Of a DNA stretch of 64,000 nucleotides, positions 26,796 to 37,122 are shown one piece after another. How positions within the stretch are numbered: the first letter of the stretch is position 1; every line of letters begins with the position of its first letter. The position numbers and the translations under genes are program-made. Origin of the DNA: RBG-16-34-14 sp963727535 (GTDB taxonomy: Bacteria; Bacteroidota; Ignavibacteria; Ignavibacteriales; Ignavibacteriaceae). The stretch spans positions 744,001 through 808,000 of the forward strand of contig CAVSGR010000006.1 of NCBI GenBank assembly GCA_963727535.1, read 5' to 3'. Below the pieces are notes generated by a model. That model was not told the origin of the DNA and did not search any database. It saw nothing but the letters and a program-made list of their open reading frames with translations.

Positions 26796-28589
26796 TTAAA
26801 CTGCTTTAACTATTTCCTGGTCCTTATATTGAAGTTGGTAGAGCTTATAATAAATTCCTCTTTTTGCTAAAAGTTCCTGGTGATTTCCTGTTTCTCTTAT
26901 TTCTCCCTTATGAAGAACAATTATTTTATCCGCAGTTTGTATAGTTGATAACCTATGAGCGATTACAATAGCAGTTCTGCCGACGAGGAGATTTTCAATC
27001 GCTTTCTGAATCAGAGTTTCTGTTTCAGTATCAACACTTGAAGTTGCTTCATCAAGAACAAGAATCTTCGGATCATAAGCCAAAGCTCTTGCAAATGAAA
27101 TTAATTGTTTTTGTCCAACACTTAAAGTAGCACCACGCTCTTTAACAATTTCATCATATTGAGCAGGCAGTGTATCAATAAATCTGTTTGCTCCTACAAA
27201 GTTGGAAGATTCGATAATTTTATCGTTTGGAATTTCCTCATTGTCCATATTAATGTTTGTCTTTATCGTTCCCGAAAAAAGAAAAACATCCTGCAAAACT
27301 ATCGAGATATATTTGCGAAGTTCTTTCTTATCCATTGTACTTATATCAATTCCATCGACAAATATTGATCCTTTGTTTATATCATAAAACCGCGTTAAAA
27401 TATTTATGATACTTGTCTTTCCCGCCCCAGTGTGTCCAACTATTGCAACTGTTTCTCCTGGATTTATTTTGAATGATATATCTTTAAGAACATAATCTTC
27501 GTCATTATAAGCAAACCAAACATTCTTAAATTCGATTTCCCCGTTAACTCTCTCAAGCTTAACCGGGTTTTCAGGATTTTTAACAAACGTTTTATTATCG
27601 AGAAGTTTGAATATTCTTTCAGAAGAAGCCATTGCAGTCTGCATAATATTATATTTTTCCGATAAGTCTCTTATCGGGCGGAAAAACATTTCCGTATATT
27701 GAATAAAAGCAAAGAGAACACCAATAGTCATGCTTCCTCTAATTATTTCTCCGCCGCCGTACCAAACGATTAGACCGACAGCAATAGAGCTTAGTAATTC
27801 CACGCCGGGATAGAAGATTGCATAATAGAAGATCGATCTGATATTTGCCTGCCTGTAATCATTATTAATATTTGAAAATCTTTTCATTTCATCTTTTTCT
27901 TTTCTGAATATCTGTACAACGTTCATTCCTGTAATATGTTCCTGCATATAAGAATTCAATCTCGCAAGATGGAGTCTTACATCTCTGTAACTTTCTCTAA
28001 CTTTTTTTCTAAAGAGAAAAGTTCCATATATCAAAACAGGCAAAACAGAAAGTGTAACGAAAGAAAGCTTTACATCCATGAAAAACATAAAAACAAATAT
28101 CCAAACAATTATAAAAATATCGCTGAATACCATTACAATGCCGGATGAAAATAATTCACCTAAAGCTTCAACATCATTTGTAACTCTTGTAACAATTCTT
28201 CCGATCGGAGTTTTATCAAAAAACCTGAGGGCAAGTTTTTGTGTGTGATTAAAAAGCTGTGTCCTTAAATCGTAAAGAGTTTTTTGTCCAAGGTATTGTG
28301 TGTAGTAAGTAAGGAAAAACTGTATTGCTGCCTGTAATAAAAGACTGGCAAACAGAATTACACTTATTGTAATTAAACCGTTATAATCGGAAGCGGCTAT
28401 GTAGTCGTCGATTGCAACTTTTGTTAGGTAAGGGCGAAGAGGTCCCAACGCTGCCACAACTATATTCATAAGAATTGCGAAAATAACATACTTACGGTAT
28501 GGTTTGATATAAGCCAGCAAACGCTTCATTAAATGTGAATCGTATGCTTTGCCTAAAACTTCTTCTTCGCTGTGATAATCTTGCGCCAT
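26796..28589 (-). CDS. ABC exporter half-transporter with consensus Walker B and altered signature (partner B)
   Basis: A 597-aa permease-ATPase fusion: six membrane helices in the first ~320 residues, then an ATPase domain. Walker A is 'GHTGAGKTS', the Q-loop 'IVLQDVFLFSGT', Walker B 'ILVLDEATSSVD' with the catalytic Glu, and the switch His is in 'IVIAHRLSTI'. The signature is LSVGQKQL instead of LSGGQ. An altered signature with a normal Glu is the mark of one subunit of heterodimeric exporters such as TM288 or BmrD/YheH. Its probable partner, with the opposite defect, is the half-transporter at 29680-31428. Substrate unknown; drugs or lipids are usual for this class. Confidence 0.9.
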   Translation of the reverse strand: MAQDYHSEEEVLGKAYDSHLMKRLLAYIKPYRKYVIFAILMNIVVAALGPLRPYLTKVAIDDYIAASDYNGLITISVILFASLLLQAAIQFFLTYYTQYLGQKTLYDLRTQLFNHTQKLALRFFDKTPIGRIVTRVTNDVEALGELFSSGIVMVFSDIFIIVWIFVFMFFMDVKLSFVTLSVLPVLIYGTFLFRKKVRESYRDVRLHLARLNSYMQEHITGMNVVQIFRKEKDEMKRFSNINNDYRQANIRSIFYYAIFYPGVELLSSIAVGLIVWYGGGEIIRGSMTIGVLFAFIQYTEMFFRPIRDLSEKYNIMQTAMASSERIFKLLDNKTFVKNPENPVKLERVNGEIEFKNVWFAYNDEDYVLKDISFKINPGETVAIVGHTGAGKTSIINILTRFYDINKGSIFVDGIDISTMDKKELRKYISIVLQDVFLFSGTIKTNINMDNEEIPNDKIIESSNFVGANRFIDTLPAQYDEIVKERGATLSVGQKQLISFARALAYDPKILVLDEATSSVDTETETLIQKAIENLLVGRTAIVIAHRLSTIQTADKIIVLHKGEIRETGNHQELLAKRGIYYKLYQLQYKDQEIVKAV

Positions 28590-28661
28590 AGTTTAGATCA
28601 CTTTTTGTTAGAACCTTCAAGTTAAAGTCTCGAAAACAATTTGTTAACCTTGAAGGTTTGG

Positions 28662-29672
28662 TTAAATTACTTTATGATAATTCTTTTCTTCAAAGAAAGA
28701 AATAATATTTTCAACAGTTGTATCTAATATTCTCTCAATTGCTTCTACAGAGTCAAAAGCTATGTGAGGAGTTATAATTACATTTTCTTTTTTTATTAAG
28801 ATATTTCTTTTCAAAAGTGTTTCTAAGTGATCAACCGCAACATTCTTCGTCAGCATCTGGTTTTCTTCTTTTAAAAGATCCTCACCTTCAAAAACATCCA
28901 GTCCGGCTCCGCTGAAAATATTATTCTCGATTGCATAGTAGAGAGCTTTCGGTTCGATAATTCCGCTTCTCGCAGTGTTTATGAACAAAGCACCTTTTTT
29001 CACTTTTTTAATATTATTCATATTAATAAGATGGTGAGTAAACTTGTTGTAAGGACAATGAAGAGTTATTATATCAGAATTTTTCAGAAGATCATCAAGC
29101 GGAACATATTTGAAATCGAGAAGCTCTGTTAAAATATGATTTGGCTTTGCATCGAAAGCCAATATTTTCATTCCAAAACCTTTGGCGATTTTAATAACGT
29201 GAACTCCAATACTTCCAGCGCCAACTACGCCGAGAGTTTTTCCTCTTAAATCAAAACCACGTAGTCCTTCAATAGAGAAATCATTACTGCTTGTTCGCAT
29301 ATAAGCTCTATGAAGATTTCTTGACAAAGCAAGAATCAAAGCAAAAGTATGTTCTGCAACTGTATTCTCTCCGTAATAGGGAACATTAGCAACCGCAATA
29401 TTTCTTTTCTTTGCTGCAACTAAATCTATATGATTGAAACCTGTACTTCTTGTTGCAATTAGTTTTAATTTCTTTACTTGCGATATTATCTTTGCGGAAA
29501 CCACAGAATATATAAAAGGGGAAATCACATTTGCATCCAGGATCGATTTGTAATCAAACTCTTCAGTCAAAGGTTCATTAAAAAACTGAAGATCAAAATC
29601 CTTTAGCTTTTTCTTTATGTAATTCTTTTCCTTTTGCGTTGTTTCAAAGAAAGCAATTTTTGTTTTTGCCAT
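28662..29672 (-). CDS. D-isomer-specific 2-hydroxyacid dehydrogenase (D-lactate dehydrogenase-like)
   Basis: A 336-aa NAD-dependent dehydrogenase. The Rossmann motif is 'GKTLGVVGAGSIGVHVIKIA' with an acidic residue after it ('LAFDAKPN', NAD-preferring). Catalytic residues are visible as Arg in 'INTARSGIIE', Glu in 'GLDVFEGED' and His in 'ITPHIAFDS'. The N-terminal 'ATRSTGFNHIDLVAAKKRNI' is the family substrate loop. The split pattern 'YYAIENNIFSGAGLDVFEGEDLLKEE' is typical of D-lactate dehydrogenases (LdhA-like) reducing pyruvate. It sits between the two ABC half-exporters, with 7 bp to the upstream one, so it is likely transcribed with them. Confidence 0.85.
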   Translation of the reverse strand: MAKTKIAFFETTQKEKNYIKKKLKDFDLQFFNEPLTEEFDYKSILDANVISPFIYSVVSAKIISQVKKLKLIATRSTGFNHIDLVAAKKRNIAVANVPYYGENTVAEHTFALILALSRNLHRAYMRTSSNDFSIEGLRGFDLRGKTLGVVGAGSIGVHVIKIAKGFGMKILAFDAKPNHILTELLDFKYVPLDDLLKNSDIITLHCPYNKFTHHLINMNNIKKVKKGALFINTARSGIIEPKALYYAIENNIFSGAGLDVFEGEDLLKEENQMLTKNVAVDHLETLLKRNILIKKENVIITPHIAFDSVEAIERILDTTVENIISFFEEKNYHKVI

Positions 29673-29679
29673 AACTACC

Positions 29680-31428
29680 TCAGCTCAATTCTTCGAGTTC
29701 TTTTTCTAACAATTGCTTAAAGTGAAGATCAGCATAGATGCCACCTTCCGCAACTAATTGTTCATGGTTTCCTTCTTCAACAATTTTACCATTGGAGATT
29801 ACAATTATTTTATCTGCATCTTTAACAGTGGAAATTCTGTGACTTATAATTATGCTTGTTCGATTCCTCATGAAGTTCTTTAAGCTTTTTAGTATTTCTT
29901 CTTCTGTGTGTGTATCAACTGCGGAGAAAGAGTCATCGAGTATTAAAATTTTAGGATCGATTGCCAAAGCTCTCGCAAGAGAAGCACGCTGCTTTTGTCC
30001 ACCAGAGAAAGTAATTCCTCTTTCCCCAACCATCGTATCATATTGAAGAGGGAAGTCTTCAATATCTTTGTCGAAGTGAGCAATCTTAGAAACTTCGACA
30101 ACTGTATCTTTATTTATTTCTCTTAACCCATAAGAAATATTATTCATCACAGAATCTGAGAATAAAAAAGATTCCTGCTGTACAACGCCAATTTCTCTTC
30201 TTAAAATGTTCAATGGAATAGTTCTAATATCTTTTCCGTCAATAAGGATTTGCCCATCAGTCACATCATATAATCTTGGTATAAGATTGATAAAAGTTGT
30301 TTTCCCAACTCCAGTGTATCCCATAATTGCAGTCGTTGAACCTACTGGTATTTTTAGGTTAATATCTTTTAATATGTAAGGATGATTATCATTGTACCTG
30401 AAAGAAACTTTTTTAAACTCAATTTCCCCTTTAATTCCCTTTATTGAATTATCGGTTGTCCCGGAATCATCAACTTCATGGGGTTCATCTAACATTTTAT
30501 TCAAGCGTTTCATACTTGCTTCACCCTGCTGTACAATATTTATAACCCATCCGAACGCAATCATCGGCCAGATGAGAATACCAAGATAGATCATAAAAGC
30601 AGTAATATCTCCGAGAGTAATTTCTTTTGAAATAACGGCACTTCCGCCAACCCATATAACGATAATTATTGATAAGCCGGTAATTAGAAACAAGAAGGGC
30701 ATTATTGCAGCCTGAATTTTTGCTAAGTTCATATTCCGTTTCAAATAATCTTGGCTCAGCTTGTTGAATTGTTGGATTTCATTTTCTTCGCGGACATACG
30801 ATTTAATAACTCTTATTCCTGAAAAATTCTCCTGAGCTTTTGTCGTTATCTCAGAAAACTTTTCTTGTATAAGCGTAAACTTTTGATGAATCTTTTTACC
30901 AATTTTGTACACGACAAAAGAGAGAATAGGTAGCGGCAAAAGTGTATAAAGGGTCAGCAAAGGATCAAGCGAAAGCATAATTGCGAGCACGATTATTAAT
31001 CTTATAGAAGTATCCGTTGAATACATAACCGCCGGACCTAAAAACATTCTTACGGCATTTATATCATTTGTGGCATGAGCCATTACATTCCCGGTAGAAT
31101 TATTCTGAAAGAATCTAAGCGGAAGACGCTGAATGTGATTCCAGAAATCATAGCGGAGATCGTATTCAATTTCCCTTGAAACTACAATAATTGTTTCACG
31201 AATATAAAATCTAAAAACTCCTGCAAATAATGCTGAGGCAACAATTAGTAAAGCATAGTTGATGAGCTGGTCTATAGTCGTTTTGTTTTCAATTGAATTA
31301 ATAGTGTTTTTTAAAAGTATCGGGATGTAAACGGTACCTATATTTGATAAAAGAATAAAAACAAAACCCCAGAAGAGTTTCTTTTTATACCTTACAAAAT
31401 ATTTTTTTAAGGCGAAAAGATTTTTCAT
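29680..31428 (-). CDS. ABC exporter half-transporter with degenerate Walker B (partner A)
   Basis: A 582-aa permease-ATPase fusion with six membrane helices ('MKNLFALKKYFVRYKKKLFWG' start, then helices over the first ~300 residues). Walker A is 'GYTGVGKTT', the Q-loop 'IGVVQQESFLFSDS', the signature is a normal 'FSGGQKQRASLARAL', but Walker B reads 'ILILDDSFSAVD': the catalytic Glu is Asp. That is the non-catalytic-site subunit pattern of TM287 and BmrC/YheI. The protein at 26796-28589 has the complementary pattern, so the two would form a heterodimer with one working ATP site. Confidence 0.9.
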   Translation of the reverse strand: MKNLFALKKYFVRYKKKLFWGFVFILLSNIGTVYIPILLKNTINSIENKTTIDQLINYALLIVASALFAGVFRFYIRETIIVVSREIEYDLRYDFWNHIQRLPLRFFQNNSTGNVMAHATNDINAVRMFLGPAVMYSTDTSIRLIIVLAIMLSLDPLLTLYTLLPLPILSFVVYKIGKKIHQKFTLIQEKFSEITTKAQENFSGIRVIKSYVREENEIQQFNKLSQDYLKRNMNLAKIQAAIMPFLFLITGLSIIIVIWVGGSAVISKEITLGDITAFMIYLGILIWPMIAFGWVINIVQQGEASMKRLNKMLDEPHEVDDSGTTDNSIKGIKGEIEFKKVSFRYNDNHPYILKDINLKIPVGSTTAIMGYTGVGKTTFINLIPRLYDVTDGQILIDGKDIRTIPLNILRREIGVVQQESFLFSDSVMNNISYGLREINKDTVVEVSKIAHFDKDIEDFPLQYDTMVGERGITFSGGQKQRASLARALAIDPKILILDDSFSAVDTHTEEEILKSLKNFMRNRTSIIISHRISTVKDADKIIVISNGKIVEEGNHEQLVAEGGIYADLHFKQLLEKELEELS

Positions 31429-31501
31429 TAATAGAATTAAAATTATTATTTATCTGCCACGAACAGGATCGATACTAAGAAATTATAACTTCGGATTTAT
31501 A

Positions 31502-32796
31502 CTAATCTATGACGCTAAAATTAGTATAATTCTGTAAAACTTCCGGTACTATTACTTTTCCTTCGGGAGTCTGATACATTTCGAGTAAAGAAACCATTAG
31601 TCTGCTTGTTGCCAGGCCGGAGCCGTTAAGAGTGTGAACAAATTCCGGTTTTTTTGTTTGTTCATTTCTGAACCGGATGTTTGCCCTTCTTGCCTGGAAG
31701 TTCTCAAAATTACTGCACGAAGATGATTCGAGCCACCTGTTTTCCGCAGGCGACCAAGTTTCAATGTCATAACATTTTGCAGCAGAAAAACTTAAGTCCC
31801 CTGTACAAAGCAATAAAATTCTGTAAGGAATTTTTAATGCCTGCAAAATATCTTCTGCATCTTTAACAAGTTTTTCAAGTTCATTATAAGAAGTTTCCGG
31901 CTTAACAAGTTTTACCATTTCAACTTTGTTAAACTGGTGAACTCTTAAAAATCCTTTAGATTCTTTTCCATAAGAACCGGCTTCACGCCTGAAGCAAGCT
32001 GAGTAACCAACATGTTTTATCGGAAGTTCATTTTCATTTATGATTTCGTTCCTGTATATATTTGTAATCGGAACTTCCGCAGTTGGAATCGGATACAATT
32101 CATCTTTTTCTATGTAATACATATCTTCAGCCATTTTGGGCAACTGTCCCGTTCCTCTCATAGAATCGGCATTTACAAGAAAAGGAGGAAAAACTTCTGA
32201 ATAACCATGGTTTTTAAGATGAAGGTCGAGCATAAAATTTATTAGAGCCCGTTCAAGTGTTGCCCCTTTCCCGGTATAGAGAGGAAAACCTGAGCCGGAA
32301 ATTTTAGCTCCTCTTTCAAAATCGAGTATTTTTAATTTCTTACCAAGTTCAATATGATCAAGTGCTTTTTCGTTTTGTGTACTTGTCTCTTCGGGAAATG
32401 AAAATCCTTCAGGAAGCCATCTGCCTTACTTCAATATTATCGCTAGAAGCTTTTGCCAACCGGGACAGATTCGTGTGGCATATTTGGTATGAACATCAAA
32501 ATATCTTCAACCTTTGATTCTATTTCTTTCAATTGTGAATCAAGAATAGAAATCTGATCTGAAACAGTTTTCATTTCTGCAAGGACTTCAGTAACATCTT
32601 CTCCTGCTTTTTTCATCTTAGGAATTTGAGAAGAAACTTCATTCCTTTTATGCTTGAGTTCGTCTGTCGTTAAAATCAGTTCACGTCTTTGTTCGTCAAG
32701 TTTAAGAAGATCATCGAGTTTATCGGCTTCATTTTTATTTTTTATTCCTTGTCTGACAAGTTCGGGATTCTCTCTTATAAATTTTATATCGAGCAT
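31502..32796 (-). pseudogene. serS: Seryl-tRNA synthetase, interrupted by two 1-base frameshifts
   Basis: SerS charges tRNA-Ser. The start is the ATG at 32796 (MLDIKFIRENPELVRQGI); a longer upstream frame is made of a dispersed repeat and is not coding. The N-terminal tRNA-binding coiled coil (to 'HESVPVGK') is in one frame. A run of four T at 32451-32454 (one too many) shifts the frame, and a further extra base near 32420 shifts it again. Correcting both gives 'ASSDNIEVR' then 'WLPEGFSFPEETSTQNEKALDH', joined to 'FMLDLHLKNHGYSEVFPPFLVN', 'PIPTAEVPITN' (motif 2 region), 'FRREAGSYGKESKGFLR' and 'TLNGSGLATSRLMVSLLE' (motif 3). The corrected length is 430 aa, which is normal. As the gene is essential, sequence error is likely. 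Confidence 0.88.
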
Positions 32797-32820
32797 TAAA
32801 TGATTATCTTTCGTAATGAT

Positions 32821-32902
32821 GGAACACGGATTACACCGATTAAGCGGATTTGTTCTAATAATATCTGTGAAAATCAGTCTTATCAGTGTCATCTGTGTTC
32901 TA
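32821..32902. repeat. Dispersed repeat with ACACGGAT/ATC(T/C)GTGT ends (copy 1)
   Basis: The left end 'ggaacacggattacaccgat' and right end 'tcatctgtgttct' form a terminal inverted repeat around a ~45-bp middle. The right 22 bp are shared with the second copy at 55108-55207 with a single difference. It lies between leuS and serS and creates a false upstream extension of the serS reading frame. Confidence 0.6.
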
Positions 32903-32911
32903 TTTGTTAGT

Positions 32912-35362
32912 TTATATTACAATATTATAAATTTTATTCTTAACAAAAATTTCCTTTCTCACTTTATTTCCATTAACATATTTTAAAACTTTTTCATCAC
33001 CAAATACAGCAGATTTTACAGTTTGTTGATCAGCATTCATCGGTAACTCAATTGTAGATCTTAACTTGCCATTTATTTGTACGGCGATATTTACTTTATC
33101 TTCTGTCAAAGCCGCGGTATCTGCTTCATACCAAACAGGATTTTCAAAAATAGATTTTTTATAGCCTAAAAGTTCCCAGCACTCTTCAGCGAGATGAGGT
33201 GCAACTGAAGAAAGTAAAATTGCAAACCTTTCCAATACATAAATCAGAATTTCTTTTGAACATTGATCTAGAATTTTAGTTTCATTCAGCAATTCCATTA
33301 AAGAAGCAATAGCTGTGTTGAAACGGAAGTTTTCAATTTCTTCCTCAAACTTTTTAATTGTTTGATTTGTTTTTCTATAAAGCCTTTTCTCATTTTCATT
33401 TAATGTGTTAAGATCATATTTGCTTTTGCTTTTTGTCCCATTTGAAATATCTTTAAATTTATTAAAAAGTTCATAGCTCCTTTGTACAAACCTGTCAGTT
33501 CCCGCAATTCCTTTATCGCTCCAGTCTCCGCCAAGATCATAAGGACCCATAAACATTAAATAAAGACGGAAAACATCTGAGCCATAATTATCTGTAAAAT
33601 CATTAGGGTTTACAACGTTATTTTTGGATTTAGACATCTTTGCACCCTGGTTTGTAATTGTTCCCTGGTGAATAAGATTTGTAAAAGGTTCATCGCTGTT
33701 GGTTTGTCCAATGTCTCTCAAAAACTTGTGAATAAACCTTGCGTAAAGGAGATGCATTACTGCATGTTCAGCTCCACCGACATACATATCAACAGGCGTC
33801 CATTTATCGGCAAGTTTGTTATCAAAAATTGCATCACTAATTTTCGGATTCAGATACCTGAAATAATACCATGATGAATCGACAAAAGTGTCCATTGTAT
33901 CTGGATCTCTTTTGGCATCTTCACCACAGTTCGGGCATTTAACATTTATAAAATCTTTATTCGATTCAAGTGGTGATTCACCCGATGGTCTGAACTCAAC
34001 ATCATAAGGAAGTTCAACAGGTAAATCTTTTTCATCTACCGGAACTTCGCCGCATTTTGGACAATGAATAATCGGAATCGGTGTTCCCCAGTAACGTTGC
34101 CGTGAAATTAACCAATCTCGCAAACGATAATTTATTTTTCTTGTTCCAATTCCTTTTTCTTCAAGCCAGTTGATTATTTTCTGCTTCGCATCATTTACAT
34201 TAAGATCATTAAGAAAATCACTATTTATTGCAGGGCCATCTCCAACATAAGCTTTGCCTTCAAAATTTTCCGGGGTTTGAACTGTCCTTATTATTGGCAA
34301 ATTAAATTTTTCTGCAAATTCCCAGTCACGTTCATCCTGACCAGGCACAGCCATAATAGCACCGGTTCCATAGGTCATCAATACATAATCTGCAATCCAG
34401 ATTGGGATTTTTTTATTGTTAACAGGATTGATCGCAAAAGCTCCTGTATTAACCCCGGTTTTTTCTTTTACAGTAGAAGTTCTGTCAATTTCCGACATTG
34501 ACTTTGTAGAATTTTTGTATTGCTCAACTCCGGGTTTAAATTCTTTTGTTGTGATTGAATCAACTAAATGATGTTCCGGTGCAAGTACCATATAAGTTGC
34601 ACCAAACAAGGTATCTGGTCTTGTCGTAAAAACCTTTATCTCTTCGTTGTGTCCATCAATCTTAAAAATTACTTCTGCACCCTCACTTTTGCCGATCCAG
34701 TTTTTCTGCATCAGTTTTGTTTTTTCCGGCCAGTTTATTTTATCCAATCCATCTAAGAGTTCTTCGGCATAATCAGTAATCTTAAAAAACCATTGTGTAA
34801 GATTTTTCTGAATAACAGGTGTTCCACATCTTTCACAAGTTCCGTCAGATTGTACCTGTTCATTTGCTAAAACAGTTTGATCTTTAGGACACCAGTTAAC
34901 AGGGGCATTTTTTCTGTAAGCTAATCTTTTTTTATAAAGCTGAAGAAAAAGCCACTGGTTCCATTTGTAATATTCCGGTGCGCAGGTCATCAGTTCCGCA
35001 TCCCAATCATACATACATCCCATATTTTTTAACTGAACACGTATATCTTCAATATTTTTAAGAGTTGAATCGTAAGGATGAATACCGGTTTTGATTGCAT
35101 AATTTTCTGCAGGCAAACCAAAAGCATCGTAGCCAATTGGTTCAAAAACATTAAAGCCTTTTAACTTTTTATATCTTGCCCAGCTGTCGTTCGGTCCATA
35201 GTTATACCAATGACCGATGTGAAGTTTAGCTCCCGAAGGATAAATGAACATCACAAGGGAATAAAGTTTGTTTTTTGTATTAGATAAATCTGTTTTGTAA
35301 ACTTCCTTTTCTTCCCATAATTTTCTCCATTTAGGCTCTATTTCTTTAAACTTGTAACGCAT
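32912..35362 (-). CDS. leuS: Leucyl-tRNA synthetase
   Basis: A class I aminoacyl-tRNA synthetase of 816 aa (bacterial LeuS is ~800-870). The HIGH motif is in 'YPSGAKLHIGHWYNYGPND', the editing (CP1) domain is marked by 'VFTTRPDTLFGATYMVLAPEH' and 'GTGAIMAVPGQDERDWEFA', and the catalytic loop is 'KMSKSKNNVVNP'. Zinc-binding-like Cys pairs occur in 'CPKDQTVLANEQVQSDGTCERCG' and 'CPKCGEVP'. The C-terminus has the anticodon-binding helical bundle and a short 'VNIAVQINGKLRSTIELP' domain. The gene lies just upstream of serS on the same strand, separated by a dispersed repeat. Confidence 0.97.
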   Translation of the reverse strand: MRYKFKEIEPKWRKLWEEKEVYKTDLSNTKNKLYSLVMFIYPSGAKLHIGHWYNYGPNDSWARYKKLKGFNVFEPIGYDAFGLPAENYAIKTGIHPYDSTLKNIEDIRVQLKNMGCMYDWDAELMTCAPEYYKWNQWLFLQLYKKRLAYRKNAPVNWCPKDQTVLANEQVQSDGTCERCGTPVIQKNLTQWFFKITDYAEELLDGLDKINWPEKTKLMQKNWIGKSEGAEVIFKIDGHNEEIKVFTTRPDTLFGATYMVLAPEHHLVDSITTKEFKPGVEQYKNSTKSMSEIDRTSTVKEKTGVNTGAFAINPVNNKKIPIWIADYVLMTYGTGAIMAVPGQDERDWEFAEKFNLPIIRTVQTPENFEGKAYVGDGPAINSDFLNDLNVNDAKQKIINWLEEKGIGTRKINYRLRDWLISRQRYWGTPIPIIHCPKCGEVPVDEKDLPVELPYDVEFRPSGESPLESNKDFINVKCPNCGEDAKRDPDTMDTFVDSSWYYFRYLNPKISDAIFDNKLADKWTPVDMYVGGAEHAVMHLLYARFIHKFLRDIGQTNSDEPFTNLIHQGTITNQGAKMSKSKNNVVNPNDFTDNYGSDVFRLYLMFMGPYDLGGDWSDKGIAGTDRFVQRSYELFNKFKDISNGTKSKSKYDLNTLNENEKRLYRKTNQTIKKFEEEIENFRFNTAIASLMELLNETKILDQCSKEILIYVLERFAILLSSVAPHLAEECWELLGYKKSIFENPVWYEADTAALTEDKVNIAVQINGKLRSTIELPMNADQQTVKSAVFGDEKVLKYVNGNKVRKEIFVKNKIYNIVI

Positions 35363-35627
35363 AATTTTAAATCATATTTCCTTAAAAAAGACTTTAAATT
35401 TACCCAAAATGAACGGTATTTCAAATGCAGGCAAAAGGGATATGTTGATTGTATTACTCTATTTCGTTGTTATACAGATTAATTTTCCTTTGAATGTTAA
35501 AGATAATATTTCTAATTTCCACTTCAGGTGTGCTTTTACTTCAAGATTTTATTTAGATAAAATATAGAACTGCAATTAATGCAATTACTTATCTTTTATA
35601 AATAGCTAACAATCACATAGGTATTAG
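35363..35627. promoter_or_regulatory. Intergenic region carrying the promoter of the pyrimidine operon
   Basis: This 265-bp gap separates divergent leuS from the pyrimidine-degradation operon. I see no convincing TAnnTTTG box for the operon ('tatctttta' at ~35590 is the nearest) and no terminator. A direct repeat GCAATTA twice, in TGCAATTAATGCAATTA (35571-35587), lies ~40 bp before the first ATG and is a weak candidate regulator site. Confidence 0.3.
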
Positions 35628-37081
35628 ATGAAATACCCGGAAGTGAAAAATTATATCGGGGAAGAATTACAAAACGGTAGCAGTAATACACTCGATGTTT
35701 ACTCTCCGGTTAATGGTGAAGTTATCTCCAAAGTTTTTCTTTCAACTTATGAAGCAGTTGACAAAGCAGTAAAAACAGCACACGAAGCTTTCAAATCATG
35801 GTCTGAAACCCCAATTAAAGAAAGAGTACAGGTATTCTTTAGATATAGAAATCTGTTAGAGAAAAATTTTGATGAGCTTGCTGAAATAGTTCATGAAGAG
35901 AATGGAAAAATTATTGATGAAGCAAAAGCCGAAGTTGCAAAAAGTATTGAGTTAACAGAATTCGCCTGTTCTATGCCTCAACTAATCGCGGGAGAGATTC
36001 TTGAAGTAAGCAAAGGAGTTGAGTGTAGGCTTGAACATTTTCCTCTTGGAGTTGTTGCTTCGATAACACCGTTCAACTTTCCCAACATGGTTCCTAACTG
36101 GACAATTCCAAATGCTCTTGTTTTGGGAAACGCAATGATTCTGAAACCGTCTGAGCTTGTTCCGATAAGTGCAAACAGGATTGCAGATCTTTTAAAAGAA
36201 GCAGGACTTCCCAAAGGAATTTTCAATGTTGTCCATGGTTCAAGAGATGCAGTCGAAGCAATTTGTGACCATCCGGGAATTGATGCAGTGTCGTTTGTTG
36301 GTTCTACAAAGGTTGCTAAAATTGTTTATAAAAGAGCGGCATCAAATTTAAAAGAGTTCTTGCCCTTGGAGGAGCAAAAAATCACCTTATAGTTTTGCCC
36401 GATGCAAATGTTCAAATGACGGCTTCCAATGTTGCGGCTTCAATGTCCGGTTGCGCAGGACAACGCTGTATGGCTGCCTCCGCAATGGTTGGAGTCGGAG
36501 ACGTTAATCATATAATTGCACAGCTTGTTGAAGAAGCAAAAAAAATTATTCCCGGAGAAAATCTTGGTGCTGTAATTTCTAAAGAAGCAAAAGAAAGAAT
36601 AGAAGGATATATTACAGAAGCTGAAAAAGAAGGAGCTAAAATTCTTCTTGATGGAAGAAATTATATTGTTAAAGGAAATGAAAAAGGTTTCTATGTAGGA
36701 CCAACTGTTATTGATTATGTGAGACCCGAAATGAAAATTGCTAAAGAAGAAGTATTCGGTCCCGTACTTTCAATAATGCGTTCCAAAACTTTGGATGAAG
36801 CGATTAAAATTGAAAACGATTCTCCTTATGGAAATGCCGCTGCTGTTTTTACACAAAGCGGTGGACTTGCCCGTTATGTTGCAGAAAGAGCAAGTGCCGG
36901 AATGATTGGAGTTAATATTGGCGTACCGGTACCAAGAGAACCTTTTTCTTTCGGTGGATGGAATGAATCCAAATTCGGAGTTGGCGATATTACAGGTAAA
37001 AGCTCGATAGAATTGTGGACAAAATTGAAAAAGATTACAACCAAATGGAATCCAGAATCAAGAACAAACTGGATGAGTTAA
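35628..37081 (+). pseudogene. mmsA: CoA-acylating (methyl)malonate-semialdehyde dehydrogenase, interrupted by a 1-base frameshift
   Basis: An aldehyde dehydrogenase of the MmsA/IolA type, which turns malonate or methylmalonate semialdehyde plus CoA into acetyl- or propionyl-CoA. The N-terminal part shows 'ASITPFNFPNMVPNWTIPNA' and 'GNAMILKPSELVPISA' (NAD site). At 36350-36353 an A run looks one base short; adding one joins 'AASN' to 'RVLALGGAKNHLIVLPDA' and the second part, which has the catalytic Cys (~281) in 'MSGCAGQRCMA', 'YVGPTVIDYVRPEMKIAKEEVFGPV' and 'PFSFGGWNESKFG'. The corrected length is 484 aa, normal for MmsA. As first gene of the pyrimidine operon its role would be the last step, malonate semialdehyde to acetyl-CoA. 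Confidence 0.87.
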
Positions 37082-37122
37082 TCTTATTACAGCGAATCAT
37101 TAAAATTTTATAAGGAATAATC

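Noticed and set aside
32797..32892. Upstream start for serS adding 32 residues
   Set aside because: The added codons come from a dispersed repeat found again at 55108-55207; the conserved SerS start MLDIKFIRENPE lies at 32796.
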